Shown one piece after another: positions 17,466 through 27,019 of a stretch of 64,000 nucleotides of DNA. The first letter of the stretch is position 1. Each line of letters opens with the position of its first letter. The translations under genes were made by a program, and so were the position numbers. The notes below the pieces were generated by a model. The model saw only the letters and a list, made by a program, of their open reading frames with translations, did no database searches and was not told where the DNA came from. The DNA is from Chloracidobacterium sp. (GTDB lineage: Bacteria > Acidobacteriota > Blastocatellia > Pyrinomonadales > Pyrinomonadaceae), in contig JADJWP010000002.1 in assembly GCA_016716305.1 (NCBI GenBank), positions 2,540,501-2,604,500 of the forward strand. The letters are read 5' to 3'.

Positions 17466-18148
17466 TTGCAGCCGACGAACCGATAACCGACACCCACAAC
17501 GGTCTCGATACAACCACCACATTCGCCCATCTTTTGACGCAATCGCCGTATATGAACATCTAGTGTGCGGGTATCGCCAAAATAACTATAACCCCAGACA
17601 TTATCGAGCAGCTGCTGACGCGTAGCAACCCGGCCGCTGTTCTTGATCAGGTGTTCAAGCAGGGCAAATTCCTTCCTCGTCAATTTAACGTATTCCCCGT
17701 CTGCCATTACCCGCATGTCATCGAAATCGACGCTCATTCGTTCATCTTCGTAACGCGGAGGGGATTCCTTTTCGGCACGCCGAAGCACGGCACGGACGCG
17801 TGCGACAACCTCCTTGACCGAGAATGGTTTGACGATGTAATCGTCGGCTCCGGTGTCAAGCCCGGCGATCTTATCGGTTTCGGCCGCCTTTGCGGTCAGC
17901 ATGATTATCGGCGTGTTCTCAGTTGCCTGCTCACGCCGGAGACGACGGCAAAGCTCCATCCCGCTCATCCCGGGCAACATAAGGTCAAGGATGATAAGAG
18001 ACGGCGAATTCTTGTCATCGAGAGCGAGGCGGAGTCCTTTTTCTCCCGATTCTGCGATCATCGAGCGGAAGCCTTCTCGCTTGAAATTATAATGAAGACT
18101 CTCGGCGATATCGGCGTCGTCCTCAATGATCAGTATGTTTTGCTGCAT
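17462..18148 (-). CDS. PhoB-like response regulator (OmpR family)
   Basis: A 228-residue regulator. The receiver domain (about 1-120) has the phospho-acceptor in LIILDLMLPGMSG near residue 55 and the Lys in DYIVKPF near residue 106. A winged-helix DNA-binding domain (about 130-226) ends with VWGYSYFGDTRTLDVHIRRL and VVGVGYRF. It is translationally coupled to the kinase downstream. The first gene of the pair starts 136 bases from the SixA-like gene. Confidence 0.9.
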   Translation of the reverse strand: MQQNILIIEDDADIAESLHYNFKREGFRSMIAESGEKGLRLALDDKNSPSLIILDLMLPGMSGMELCRRLRREQATENTPIIMLTAKAAETDKIAGLDTGADDYIVKPFSVKEVVARVRAVLRRAEKESPPRYEDERMSVDFDDMRVMADGEYVKLTRKEFALLEHLIKNSGRVATRQQLLDNVWGYSYFGDTRTLDVHIRRLRQKMGECGGCIETVVGVGYRFVGCK

Positions 18149-18284
18149 AGATGCTGGTGGTTAACCGAATGAGAACAGAATTGTACGCAAAAGGGCAGTC
18201 TATGCCTGGCAACTTAAGGCGTCATTAACTCTTTGTTACCATTGTGTTAAATGTTACAGCTTCCTCGGGTGTAAGGTTCCCGGC

Positions 18285-18788
18285 CTATCCGCCGGCCTTT
18301 TGGGCCTCATCTTTTGGGCGAATGACCGACACCAAACGCCCGCAATTCTTTGCAAGCGAGGTCCATTGCTCGATCTCGAGATCGATGGTCGCGACGGCTG
18401 CGGTCGGCATGCTTTCATGCTCAGATGTAAGAAAATCGATGAAGCCCTCGAGTCCCGGATTGTGACCGATCAGCATTACCGAAGCGATGGCGTCGTCGAT
18501 CTCGGAAACCACCTGTCGGAGCGTATTGGGGCTTGCTTCGTAAATGCGTTCGTCAAACCGGAGGACGGCATTCGAACCGGAACTTTCCTTGACGATCTTG
18601 GCCGTCTGCATTGCGCGGACGGCCGGCGAGCTGATAAAGAATTCCGGCAGCAAGCCTCGCCGAGAGATCAACTCGGCCATGAAGGGTGCCGTATTCAGGC
18701 CACGATCGTTTAGCGGCCGTTCAAAATCAGACAATCCCGGCGAATCCCAACTTGATTTCGCGTGACGCATTAGAAACAGTCGCTTCAT
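18285..18788 (-). CDS. SixA-like histidine phosphatase
   Basis: A 167-residue histidine-phosphatase-family protein with the N-terminal catalytic motif FLMRHAKSSWDS and the second catalytic His in VMLIGHNPGLEGF near residue 115. SixA removes phosphate from the His of phosphotransfer proteins; whether this one acts on the neighbouring kinases is not known. The frame is open to 18830, but the ATG at 18788 starts exactly at the conserved MKRLFLMRHAK. Confidence 0.85.
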   Translation of the reverse strand: MKRLFLMRHAKSSWDSPGLSDFERPLNDRGLNTAPFMAELISRRGLLPEFFISSPAVRAMQTAKIVKESSGSNAVLRFDERIYEASPNTLRQVVSEIDDAIASVMLIGHNPGLEGFIDFLTSEHESMPTAAVATIDLEIEQWTSLAKNCGRLVSVIRPKDEAQKAGG

Positions 18789-18927
18789 ATCATCCGATCG
18801 AATTTCTTTCTGGATAATACTACGCTTCATTCGTTTGCCGATACAACTGTCTGTTGGGCTGAAACGACTATCTGTTAATATGGCTTTTGGCGGATCATTG
18901 ATGCGGGACTAAGGTATCAGCGACGAA

Positions 18928-20826
18928 ATGAATTCCCTGAATGCGGCATTGTTGGTGAATTGCATTGGCTTTGCGGTCGGGATCGCGCTTTATGGCCTGT
19001 TAGGTGCGATGGTCCTTCAGCACCGCGGTCAGGAACGCGCTCGCTTTGCCCATAAGCTGCTACTGGTGACGTCCTTGCTGGGCTTGATCTGGAACGTGGG
19101 CGAGATGTCTGTTTTCGTTCTCGGAGACTTTGGCACGTCCGCAAATCTCGCGTTCTTGACCGCGACCGCTTATTCAGCTCTCGGCTTTTTGCCGTCCGTT
19201 GTTGTCCATTCAGCACAGAATGGTGAAGCGCGATGGACGCCGCTTACCTACATTGCCTACGCCGTAAGCTCGTTTGCGGCGACGCTTCATTTCGTCGCGG
19301 CCGCCAGCGGTTCGGTCGTACCCTCGAGCTTCGGGCTGATGGTACTGATTCTCGGGGCTGTTTCGCTCGCTGTCGGCCTCGTTTTCGTCTATTTTCGACA
19401 GACTTTGACGCAGCGGGCCATTTGGACGACCGCTCTGCTGATATTCGCTGTCTCGGGCCTTCATTTCGTCGACAAGCGAGAAGGAAGTTCGTGGCTGATC
19501 GAGCTCGTTGCACATCAATCGTCGCTGCCGCTCGCTCTTGCGATCCTTTATCAGAATTACCGATTCGCCTTTGCCGATCTATTCTTGAAGCGAGCCGTGT
19601 CGCTGATCCTGCTCTCGATGGTGGCGTTCGGGCTATACGTCCTGGTCGCGGCTCCGCTGTTGCGTTATCACGAAACCCACGATAGAAACGATGTTCTTGC
19701 CATAAGCCTCATATTGATCCTTTGGATCGCAACAGCGCTCGTTTATCCCTCGCTGCATAGGCTCGCGGTTCTGTTTGTAGACAAGGTTATCCTTCAGCGG
19801 ATCGACTATGCCCAACTGCAAACTGAATTGACAGAGACCTTCGAAAATCTCGGTTCGAGCAACGACGTTCTCGATGTCGCCTCGGGCCGCCTGGCTGAGG
19901 CGCTTACGTCAGAAGGGTCAAAGTGGTACGAGATCGCTGAAAGACACGATCGTGGAACGGCGACATTCGTCGATTTTCAGCCCGATCTGGTCGAGGTGTT
20001 TGTTCCGACCGCAGAACCGCCGTATTTTCAAATTGAGCTGTCAAAGTTTCACGGCGGACGAAGGCTGCTTTCGGACGAGATCACGATGCTCGCTTCTATC
20101 TCGCTTGCGGCGGCACGTCGGATCGATGCGCTTCGGGTGATCCACGAGCGATGCGAGCAAGAATATCGCGAACAAGAAATATCAAAGCTCGCGGCCGAAG
20201 CTCAGCTGACGGCGTTGCGTGCGCAGGTGAATCCGCATTTTCTTTTCAATGCGTTGACCACGATCGGCTACCTGATAAGGTCGTCGCCCGAACGTGCGTT
20301 TGAAACGCTTCTGCAGCTGACAAGACTCCTGCGAGGGGTCTTAAGATCGTCCGACGAATTTTGTACGCTTGGCGAGGAATTGAAGATCATCGAAAGCTAT
20401 TTGGATATCGAAAAAGCGCGATTCGAAGAACGTCTCACGGTTGAGATCGACGTTTCCGACGAGATCGCGAAAATGCGCATACCCGCGCTCATCCTGCAGC
20501 CGATCGTCGAAAACGCGATAAAACACGGCATATCGGAAAACAGGTCGGGCGGACACATCGGGATCTCCGCTGAGATGGACGACGCAGGCGAAAAACTTGT
20601 GATCGAGGTAAGCGATACAGGCTCCGGCAAAGGCGATCTCGATGTCGACGAACCGTACGGTGTCGGACTATCAAACGTTCGCGGCAGGCTTCGATCCTAC
20701 TATGGCCCTGATGCCGGACTCGGGCTTGAGATCGACAAAAATGGCCACACGGTCGCAACAATCACATTACCCGTAACTAGTCCGACGGGGCGGAAAACGA
20801 GCAGGCCGAAAGTTGCAAGGATATGA
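18928..20826 (+). CDS. LytS/YehU-type sensor histidine kinase
   Basis: A 632-residue membrane kinase. The N-terminal part (about 1-290) has about eight hydrophobic helices. A GAF-like middle region follows, then a His_kinase domain (QVNPHFLFNALTTIGYLI near residue 433) and a HATPase domain (PIVENAIKHGIS, VSDTGSG, GVGLSNVRGRL). This arrangement is that of LytS-family kinases. Its stop overlaps the regulator's start as ATGA. Confidence 0.88.
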   Translation: MNSLNAALLVNCIGFAVGIALYGLLGAMVLQHRGQERARFAHKLLLVTSLLGLIWNVGEMSVFVLGDFGTSANLAFLTATAYSALGFLPSVVVHSAQNGEARWTPLTYIAYAVSSFAATLHFVAAASGSVVPSSFGLMVLILGAVSLAVGLVFVYFRQTLTQRAIWTTALLIFAVSGLHFVDKREGSSWLIELVAHQSSLPLALAILYQNYRFAFADLFLKRAVSLILLSMVAFGLYVLVAAPLLRYHETHDRNDVLAISLILILWIATALVYPSLHRLAVLFVDKVILQRIDYAQLQTELTETFENLGSSNDVLDVASGRLAEALTSEGSKWYEIAERHDRGTATFVDFQPDLVEVFVPTAEPPYFQIELSKFHGGRRLLSDEITMLASISLAAARRIDALRVIHERCEQEYREQEISKLAAEAQLTALRAQVNPHFLFNALTTIGYLIRSSPERAFETLLQLTRLLRGVLRSSDEFCTLGEELKIIESYLDIEKARFEERLTVEIDVSDEIAKMRIPALILQPIVENAIKHGISENRSGGHIGISAEMDDAGEKLVIEVSDTGSGKGDLDVDEPYGVGLSNVRGRLRSYYGPDAGLGLEIDKNGHTVATITLPVTSPTGRKTSRPKVARI

Positions 20827-21602
20827 GCAGGATCAGAATAGTCATTGCCGACGACGAACGTCCCGCGAGGGAATTCCTAAAATCGCTTCTGGCGGAGATC
20901 TCGAATATCGATCTGATCGGCGAGGCTGAAAATGGGATCGATGCGATCGATCTGATCAAAGCGAAAAAGCCCGATCTCGCGCTGCTCGATCTTCAGATGC
21001 CCGGAGCTTCGGGGCTTGAAGTCGTCGGTTCGTTGACAAAAAATGAGATGCCGCTCGTTGCGTTCGTGACCGCTTATGATGATCACGCGGTCAACGCATT
21101 TGAGGTCAATGCGGTCGACTATTTGCTGAAGCCGGTCGAGATCAAGCGGCTGCGAGAAACGATCGCTCGGGCGACAGAGAGGCTCGAGCGTGAGGATTGG
21201 CGGGCCACGGAGGCGGAAAAGCTCAAAAATGCGACAAGCGTCTACGGTCCGGCAACGCCCGGAGACTATGTCGAGCGCATCCCCGTGCGAATTAAGGAAG
21301 AGATCGTTCTGGTGCCGGTCGGTGATGTTTCATCGATCGTTGCCGACGGAGAATTGCTCAGGATCACAAGTCAGGACAATAAGCGGTACACGATCAATTT
21401 TCGACTGAAAGACCTTGAGGTCAGATTGGATCCGAAGAAGTTCATTCGCTTATCGCGAAGTGCTGTTGTCAATCTCGAATCGATATCGAGAATCGCGCCA
21501 ATGCCCGGCGGCACATTTCTGGTAAGCATGAAAAACGGGCAGGAACTCGCCTCAAGCCGGATCCAGTCGAAGGTCCTGCGCACTAATCTGCTAAAGATCT
21601 GA
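20823..21602 (+). CDS. LytTR-family response regulator
   Basis: A 259-residue protein: receiver domain (about 1-120, phospho-Asp in ALLDLQMPGASG near residue 58, Lys in YLLKPVE) and a LytTR DNA-binding domain (about 155-259, with YTINFRLKDLEVRL and FIRLSRSAVVNLESI). LytTR proteins bind two 9-base direct repeats spaced by 12 bases; such a pair lies 24 bases downstream of this gene. Confidence 0.92.
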   Translation: MSRIRIVIADDERPAREFLKSLLAEISNIDLIGEAENGIDAIDLIKAKKPDLALLDLQMPGASGLEVVGSLTKNEMPLVAFVTAYDDHAVNAFEVNAVDYLLKPVEIKRLRETIARATERLEREDWRATEAEKLKNATSVYGPATPGDYVERIPVRIKEEIVLVPVGDVSSIVADGELLRITSQDNKRYTINFRLKDLEVRLDPKKFIRLSRSAVVNLESISRIAPMPGGTFLVSMKNGQELASSRIQSKVLRTNLLKI

Positions 21603-21625
21603 TAAGACAGGCCAATTGAAACCTA

Positions 21626-21655
21626 CCGCTCATTGTCTGATTTCAGCCACTCATT
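21626..21655 (+). promoter_or_regulatory. Candidate LytTR operator
   Basis: Direct repeats CCGCTCATT (21626-21634) and CCACTCATT (21647-21655) match at eight of nine bases and are exactly 12 bases apart, the geometry bound by LytTR domains. The core resembles the AlgR/LytTR half-site CCGTTCATC. They lie between the LytTR regulator and the TonB receptor gene, 77 bases upstream of the receptor start. Confidence 0.55.
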
Positions 21656-21731
21656 AAAAACTTGTCGATCTTAAAGGCTGACCTCGCCGACAATATCTAT
21701 TTGAAATATCAACGTTACGGAACGAAAACTT

Positions 21732-23972
21732 ATGAGAACTTTTTTCGGTTTGATGATGCTGGCAATATGCACTTCGGCAGTCAGCGCTCAAAATGCATCT
21801 ATCAGCGGTAAGGTCACTTTTGGCGGAAACACCGCCTTACACGACGCATCTGTTCAGATCATTCAGACAAAGCAGACAACAAGCACCGACACCGAGGGCA
21901 ATTATCGATTGACCGACGTCGCCCCTGGCAGATATACGCTGCTTGTGCATATTGAAGGGTTTTCGGACGAAACACGTTTTGTTAATGTAGCGGCCGGTGC
22001 TGATCTGAAGATCGATTTTCAGCTCCAGATCGCGTCCCTAAAGGAACAGGTCACGGTTACTGCGTCAGGTGCAGAACAATCGGTCTTCGATTCGTTTCAA
22101 ACGGTGAACTCGGTCGGATCGACCCGGATCACGGAACGTGCGTCAACGTCGATCGGGGAGGTTCTCGAGTTGGAGACCGGCGTTGCGAAGCGGAGCTTTG
22201 GGCCGGGCTCATCGCGGCCGGTGATCCGAGGATTTGACGGTGACCGCGTACTCGTCCTTCAAGACGGAGTGCGTAATGGTTCGGTCGGGTCGCAGTCGGG
22301 TGATCATGGAGAACCGATCGATCCGTTGAGCGCCGAGCGCATCGAGGTCGTAAAGGGGCCTGCGACATTGCTTTACGGCAGCAATGCTCTTGGCGGTGTG
22401 GTCAACGTTATCGGACACCATAATGACGACTATCATGACGGATTTCGAGGGTTCGCGACGGTTGTTGGCGGTACGGCGGATCGCCAAGGCGCATTCTCGG
22501 GCGGTGCCGAATATGGGATCAAACGTTGGCTATTTCGCGCGAATCTTGGTGCCGCGCGAACAGGCGACTATCAATCGCCGATAGGCCGCGTCGACAATTC
22601 TTCATCGCGATCCAATACTGCCTCGGGCGGAATGGGTTATTTCGGTGAAAAAGCATTCTTTAACGGCAATTACAGCTACGACGTAAGGCGCTACGGAGTT
22701 CCTTATGCGGCTTTGTTCGAAGGCGGAAAAAAGAAGGAGGTCCTAGGTGAGCTACCAGAAGTAGATGAAGAGATCGATCTCCGTTTGCGGCGTCACAACC
22801 TTCGCTTCAACGGCGGTTTTCGAGATCTGTCGAACTCGTTCGTGAACGGCCTGACCTACAATTTCGACTACACTGACTACCGTCATCAGGAGATCGAGAC
22901 CGAGGACGGCTTGGATTCGATCGGTACGGTATTTTCAAACAAGACGGTTTCTTATCGGGCTGTTTTTGAACAGCAGGCATATAAGAAACTGACCGGCAGA
23001 TTCGGTTTCGAAGGCTTTGACCGTGACTATCAGGTCGAGGGTGCTGAGCAGTTGATCGACGGAAAGGTGGGGCACACGGCGTTCTCCGCGTTCGGCCTCG
23101 AGGAGCTCAACTTTGGCCGGGTGAAGCTCCAATTTGGCGGACGTATAGAAAGGAACAGCTACGACCCTGAGAACACCGAGCTGCGTAAACGCGACTTCAC
23201 TGCTTTTTCAGGCGGTGTCGGGGTAAATTTCGGACTGTGGCAGGGCGGGGCACTTGTCGTGAACTACACACATGCGAACCGAGCGCCGGCACTTGAGGAG
23301 TTGTACAACAACGGTCCCCATATCGGAACGGTAACGTTCGAGATCGGGAACGAAGATCTAAGGCTCGAACGAGCAAACGGGATCGACTTTTCGCTGCGTC
23401 ACCAGTCGGGCAGGTTCAGGCTTACGGGTGACGTCTATTACTACCGTATCGACAACTTTGTATTTCTCGCGCCGCAGGATGAGGACGGCGATGGTGATGT
23501 TGACATCGAAGACGGCCTGCCTGTCGGACGCTACGAGCAGGCGGATGCCGCCTATTTTGGGGCGGAATTGAGCGCCGATGTCACATTCAACAACTACATC
23601 GGAGGATTTATCAGCCTCGATGCAGTAAGGGCAAAACTCACCGACAATGACTTGAACATTCCCCGGATCCCTCCGGCACGTGCAAGGATCGGGATTGATC
23701 TTCGATACAAAGATCTGAGCATAAGGCCCGAGGCCGTCTTTGCATCGGCTCAGACAAAGACGTTTCCGCTCGAAACACGAACTGCGGGTTACGGGATACT
23801 GAACATAGCGGGATCCTACACCATCGGCCGGCAGCATTACGCTCATATCTTTTCGTTTAATGCGTATAACCTGACCGATAAGCTCTATCGCAACCACGTC
23901 AATTTTATTAAGGATCTTATGCCTGAGATCGGCCGCGGTATTAGGTTCGGGTATTCGATCAGATTTTTCTAA
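21732..23972 (+). CDS. TonB-dependent receptor, ZnuD-like, with carboxypeptidase-regulatory N-domain
   Basis: A 746-residue outer-membrane protein. Residues 1-19 are a signal peptide, about 22-100 a CarboxypepD_reg domain (ISGKVTFGGNTALHDASVQI), about 115-225 the plug (PLSAERIEVVKGPATLLYG, GGVVNVI), and the rest a beta-barrel ending in IRFGYSIRFF. The phrase GDHGEPIDPLSAERIEVVKG is typical of ZnuD zinc receptors, and a His/Asp-rich stretch (GHHNDDYHDG, about 228-237) follows. A loop near residue 583 looks like a Ca2+-binding EF-hand. Zinc uptake is inferred; other metals are possible. It lies behind the LytS/LytTR genes and a candidate LytTR site. Confidence 0.85.
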   Translation: MRTFFGLMMLAICTSAVSAQNASISGKVTFGGNTALHDASVQIIQTKQTTSTDTEGNYRLTDVAPGRYTLLVHIEGFSDETRFVNVAAGADLKIDFQLQIASLKEQVTVTASGAEQSVFDSFQTVNSVGSTRITERASTSIGEVLELETGVAKRSFGPGSSRPVIRGFDGDRVLVLQDGVRNGSVGSQSGDHGEPIDPLSAERIEVVKGPATLLYGSNALGGVVNVIGHHNDDYHDGFRGFATVVGGTADRQGAFSGGAEYGIKRWLFRANLGAARTGDYQSPIGRVDNSSSRSNTASGGMGYFGEKAFFNGNYSYDVRRYGVPYAALFEGGKKKEVLGELPEVDEEIDLRLRRHNLRFNGGFRDLSNSFVNGLTYNFDYTDYRHQEIETEDGLDSIGTVFSNKTVSYRAVFEQQAYKKLTGRFGFEGFDRDYQVEGAEQLIDGKVGHTAFSAFGLEELNFGRVKLQFGGRIERNSYDPENTELRKRDFTAFSGGVGVNFGLWQGGALVVNYTHANRAPALEELYNNGPHIGTVTFEIGNEDLRLERANGIDFSLRHQSGRFRLTGDVYYYRIDNFVFLAPQDEDGDGDVDIEDGLPVGRYEQADAAYFGAELSADVTFNNYIGGFISLDAVRAKLTDNDLNIPRIPPARARIGIDLRYKDLSIRPEAVFASAQTKTFPLETRTAGYGILNIAGSYTIGRQHYAHIFSFNAYNLTDKLYRNHVNFIKDLMPEIGRGIRFGYSIRFF

Positions 23973-24020
23973 CCTAGATATGAGCCAATGGATCGAACAA
24001 CCTCGGTCCATGAGTTACGT

Positions 24021-24067
24021 CCTCCCAAAGGTTCGTTTATAATCTGAAGAAACGAATTTTTGGGAGG
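24021..24067 (+). promoter_or_regulatory. 18-bp inverted repeat around a -10 hexamer
   Basis: CCTCCCAAAGG and TTCGTTT (24021-24038) pair with AAACGAA and TTTTTGGGAGG (24050-24067), two of the 18 pairs being G-T. The loop contains the rest of TATAAT (24038-24043). The right arm includes the ribosome site GGGAGG for the hydrolase gene starting at 24074. It may be an operator, or, if transcription starts upstream, an RNA hairpin that hides the ribosome site. Confidence 0.6.
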
Positions 24068-24073
24068 ATCTTT

Positions 24074-24739
24074 ATGTCTGCTGAACATCTCTTGTTCTCG
24101 ACGGCCGCGGGCGAAACCACAGCCTATGTAGCCAAACCCGTAAACCCGAATGGCCGTGCCGTTTTGGTGATCCACGAATGGTGGGGCTTGAACGACCACG
24201 TAAAGGAGATCGCCGATCGATACGCCGCAGAGGGATTTATCGCTGTTGCACCGGACCTGTATCACGGCAAGATCGCTGTAAACGCGGACGAAGCTTCGAA
24301 AATGATGCATGCCCTTTCGATCGAGGACGGCATCGCGACGATATCAGCGGCCGTTGAGAAGGCCAGGGAAGCATTGAATATCTCGCATTTTGGGATCACG
24401 GGATACTGCATGGGCGGCACCTTCGCGCTTCGAGCGGCCTGTACGCTTGAAGGCTTTAGTGCCGCTGCGCCGTTTTACGGCGATATTCCGAACGACGACG
24501 TCTTAAGTAAACTCAAAACGCCAACGATCTTTGTTTCGGGAACGCGTGACGGATGGATAACGCCCGAGAAAGTCGCCGCACTCGAAGATGCAGCAGAACG
24601 GTTCGAGCTTCCGGTTCACTCCGTAAAGTATGACGCCGATCACGCATTCTTTAATGATACGCGGCCCGAGGTCTATGATGCAGTTGCGGCAAGCGATGCA
24701 TGGGCGTTGGTCGTCGGTTTCTTCAATGATAAGCTCTGA
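24074..24739 (+). CDS. Dienelactone hydrolase family protein
   Basis: A 221-residue alpha/beta hydrolase. The nucleophile motif is GITGYCMGGTFALRAAC near residue 113 (Cys, as in dienelactone hydrolases), and the His lies in DADHAFFNDTRPE near residue 192. Another family landmark is IHEWWGLNDHVKEIADRYA. The substrate is not known; many family members are general carboxylesterases. GGGAGG lies six bases before the ATG, inside the inverted repeat described separately. Confidence 0.85.
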   Translation: MSAEHLLFSTAAGETTAYVAKPVNPNGRAVLVIHEWWGLNDHVKEIADRYAAEGFIAVAPDLYHGKIAVNADEASKMMHALSIEDGIATISAAVEKAREALNISHFGITGYCMGGTFALRAACTLEGFSAAAPFYGDIPNDDVLSKLKTPTIFVSGTRDGWITPEKVAALEDAAERFELPVHSVKYDADHAFFNDTRPEVYDAVAASDAWALVVGFFNDKL

Positions 24740-24799
24740 GCGAATCGGGCACCTTTTGAATTTGCTCCCACGTCTAAATGTCGATCTCGGAGGTGAGTT

Positions 24800-25495
24800 G
24801 TGAGACTTTCGTCATCTGCTTTCCTGCTTTTGGTGTTGACACCAGCCGTATCGTTCACTCAGCAAAAAAGCGACGCTCTTCCGGTCAGCGTGGTCGCTTT
24901 TGAATGGAAAAGCGAGCGGAGGTCATTTACCGGAAGTGCCGAAACAGCTGTTGCCGTGCCTCAAATGATCCCCGAAAATAGAAATTTTCAGAGAGCCGCC
25001 CGCGCCCAGCAAACACCCGGAGCACAAGATCCGAATGACCAAACGATCGACGGGCGCAGCTCTGCTATCGAGAAGAATGTTCAGGAATCGCGAAAGCGAA
25101 AGGCAGAACCTGTCAACGGTTTTGCCTATACGGTGAAGATCAGGAATGACGGCAGTACACTTGTAGAGGTCGTGTTCGTCGAGTTTCGCTTTGTCGAGAA
25201 AGCAAGGCCTTCAAATGTTGTTCGACGGCAGTTTGTATGTGTTGCAAATATAACACCCGGCGAAAAAAAGGAGCTGAGTGTTTTCAGCACGGCCGGGCCG
25301 AGCGACGTCATTAGCACCGATAGTCTCAGCGACCGCAATGCTAAGCTATTTACAGAAATCGCTTTTGTAAATCGGACCGAGGATTCGAAAGGGGTTATCG
25401 TGCAGCGAAGCGACTGGAAATTTGCCGAAGTGCGAAACGGGCTGCTTAGTGCGACGTCTACGCCCTGGGGAATGGAGAGTTGTCGCCCGATCTAA
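24800..25495 (+). CDS. Hypothetical secreted protein
   Basis: A 231-residue protein with a signal peptide (residues about 1-20, LLLVLTPAVSFTQ). The mature part has a Gln/Asn-rich stretch (about 55-85), then a beta-rich region (YTVKIRNDGSTLVEVVFVEFRFVE) that looks like an immunoglobulin-type fold of about 110 residues. The start is GTG at 24800, supported by GGAGGTGA just upstream. I do not recognise the family. It follows the hydrolase gene by 60 bases. Confidence 0.55.
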   Translation: MRLSSSAFLLLVLTPAVSFTQQKSDALPVSVVAFEWKSERRSFTGSAETAVAVPQMIPENRNFQRAARAQQTPGAQDPNDQTIDGRSSAIEKNVQESRKRKAEPVNGFAYTVKIRNDGSTLVEVVFVEFRFVEKARPSNVVRRQFVCVANITPGEKKELSVFSTAGPSDVISTDSLSDRNAKLFTEIAFVNRTEDSKGVIVQRSDWKFAEVRNGLLSATSTPWGMESCRPI

Positions 25496-25559
25496 GACGC
25501 CCCGTCTCCGCGGCTGTTTTTGTACGCTCGTCCCGGCCCGGATCTCGGCCAGCGAAAGG

Positions 25560-26780
25560 CTACTGAGTGATGTCGATCGTCGGGATATTTCGTGAAGCCG
25601 TCGGTACAAAATTTGCCGGATCGATGCTTTGAGTCTGCCGCCCGCGTTTGCGCCGATACATCTCCGCATCGGCATCGCTTATCGCTTTCTCGAGGTCGGC
25701 AATATCGGTAAAATCGCGAAATCCCCACGAAACTCCTATCGTCATCGGTTCCTGGACGCCGTCGAGTTTTACGCTACGCAACAGGTTTTCAAGTCGGGAC
25801 ATCCGTGTCTCGGCCATTTCCGCATCCATGCTGACCATAATTACGAAAAATTCGTCGCCGCCCCACCTATAGATCAGGTCTTCTGCCCTTATTATGTCGC
25901 GTATCGAACGGACGACGACCCTGATCGCCGCGTCGCCCGCGGAATGTCCAAAACAATCGTTGATATTCTTAAGTCCGTCAATGTCAAAAAAACCCACACA
26001 GCCGGCAACCGTGGTACCGTCTTCGTTACCCTTGCGAACAAATCCATAGAACGCGTGTCGGTTGAACGCGGCAGTCAACGGATCGGTATGGACAAGCTCC
26101 TCGAGGCGCTTGTGTGCATCCTGTAAACGTTTATTGGCCGTCTGAAAATCTGCGAGCACCTTTTCAAGCAAAACGATCACCATTCCGAATCCGAGTGACG
26201 TCTGGAGGACCAGATTGACCGCCGAATTGTATGCCAGGATCTGATTGGCGAACGGGACCGCGTTGCGCATTGTGAAGACAAAGAAATATCCAGCGAAATT
26301 TATGGCCAGCATTGCCAGCGCGACGTGCAGTACGTGCCAGCCAAAGCTTCGCAGAGCGGACTTTCTTGCTGAATAGAATGCAAAAGCAAAAAACCCGGCG
26401 ACGATCAAGAAATGGATCGGCAAGATCTCGTTGAAATCGGAAGCGAGCAGAGGCAGAATGACCGCGATGATCAAAAACGGTGCGATCATCATCTCGGTTC
26501 GCGGCTGCATCTCTTGCTCTGAATCAAGGCTGCGGATACCGGCGATGAGCATGAAGCCGAATATGTATTCGCCGAGGAAATAATAGGTAAACAACAGCGA
26601 CCCAAGTTGGGTGTAATCGAAAGCGAGGCGAAGTGATATCAATGCAAACGAGAGGCATAGCCAGGCTATCGTCCAATATTTAAGCGCCGTAAGCTTTAGG
26701 GAGCGACGAAGGAATAGCGAGAGGATGGTGATCAGGAAGACACCATTAAGCTGAGCGATGAGGCCGATCTTCGAATCCAT
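25560..26780 (-). CDS. Membrane-bound GGDEF diguanylate cyclase
   Basis: A 406-residue protein with about seven hydrophobic helices in residues 1-220, a short linker coil, and a GGDEF domain (about 235-390) with an intact active site RWGGDEFFVIM. The inhibitory site RxxD (RAED) stands five residues upstream, so product feedback is expected. It should make cyclic di-GMP in response to a membrane signal. The 239 bases upstream (26781-27019) separate it from the kinase gene on the same strand; nothing was recognised there. Confidence 0.88.
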   Translation of the reverse strand: MDSKIGLIAQLNGVFLITILSLFLRRSLKLTALKYWTIAWLCLSFALISLRLAFDYTQLGSLLFTYYFLGEYIFGFMLIAGIRSLDSEQEMQPRTEMMIAPFLIIAVILPLLASDFNEILPIHFLIVAGFFAFAFYSARKSALRSFGWHVLHVALAMLAINFAGYFFVFTMRNAVPFANQILAYNSAVNLVLQTSLGFGMVIVLLEKVLADFQTANKRLQDAHKRLEELVHTDPLTAAFNRHAFYGFVRKGNEDGTTVAGCVGFFDIDGLKNINDCFGHSAGDAAIRVVVRSIRDIIRAEDLIYRWGGDEFFVIMVSMDAEMAETRMSRLENLLRSVKLDGVQEPMTIGVSWGFRDFTDIADLEKAISDADAEMYRRKRGRQTQSIDPANFVPTASRNIPTIDITQ

Positions 26781-27019
26781 AGGTCAGAAGGCAAGCAGCG
26801 AATTAGGTTGCTGACGAAGGAGGGAAGCAGGGCTAATAAGGAAAGGGAGATGCCCGGAAGATTATAGTCCATTGCGAACCACAATGTCCATATATTTTTA
26901 ATCGTGTTTAACATCGATTCTCAGGCCTAGAGCGGTTAACTGTGTGAGATCGAAACCGGCAAACCATAAGAGATCAATAGCCCTCAGCCTCGGATATCAA
27001 CTGATGACCTATTGCGGTT

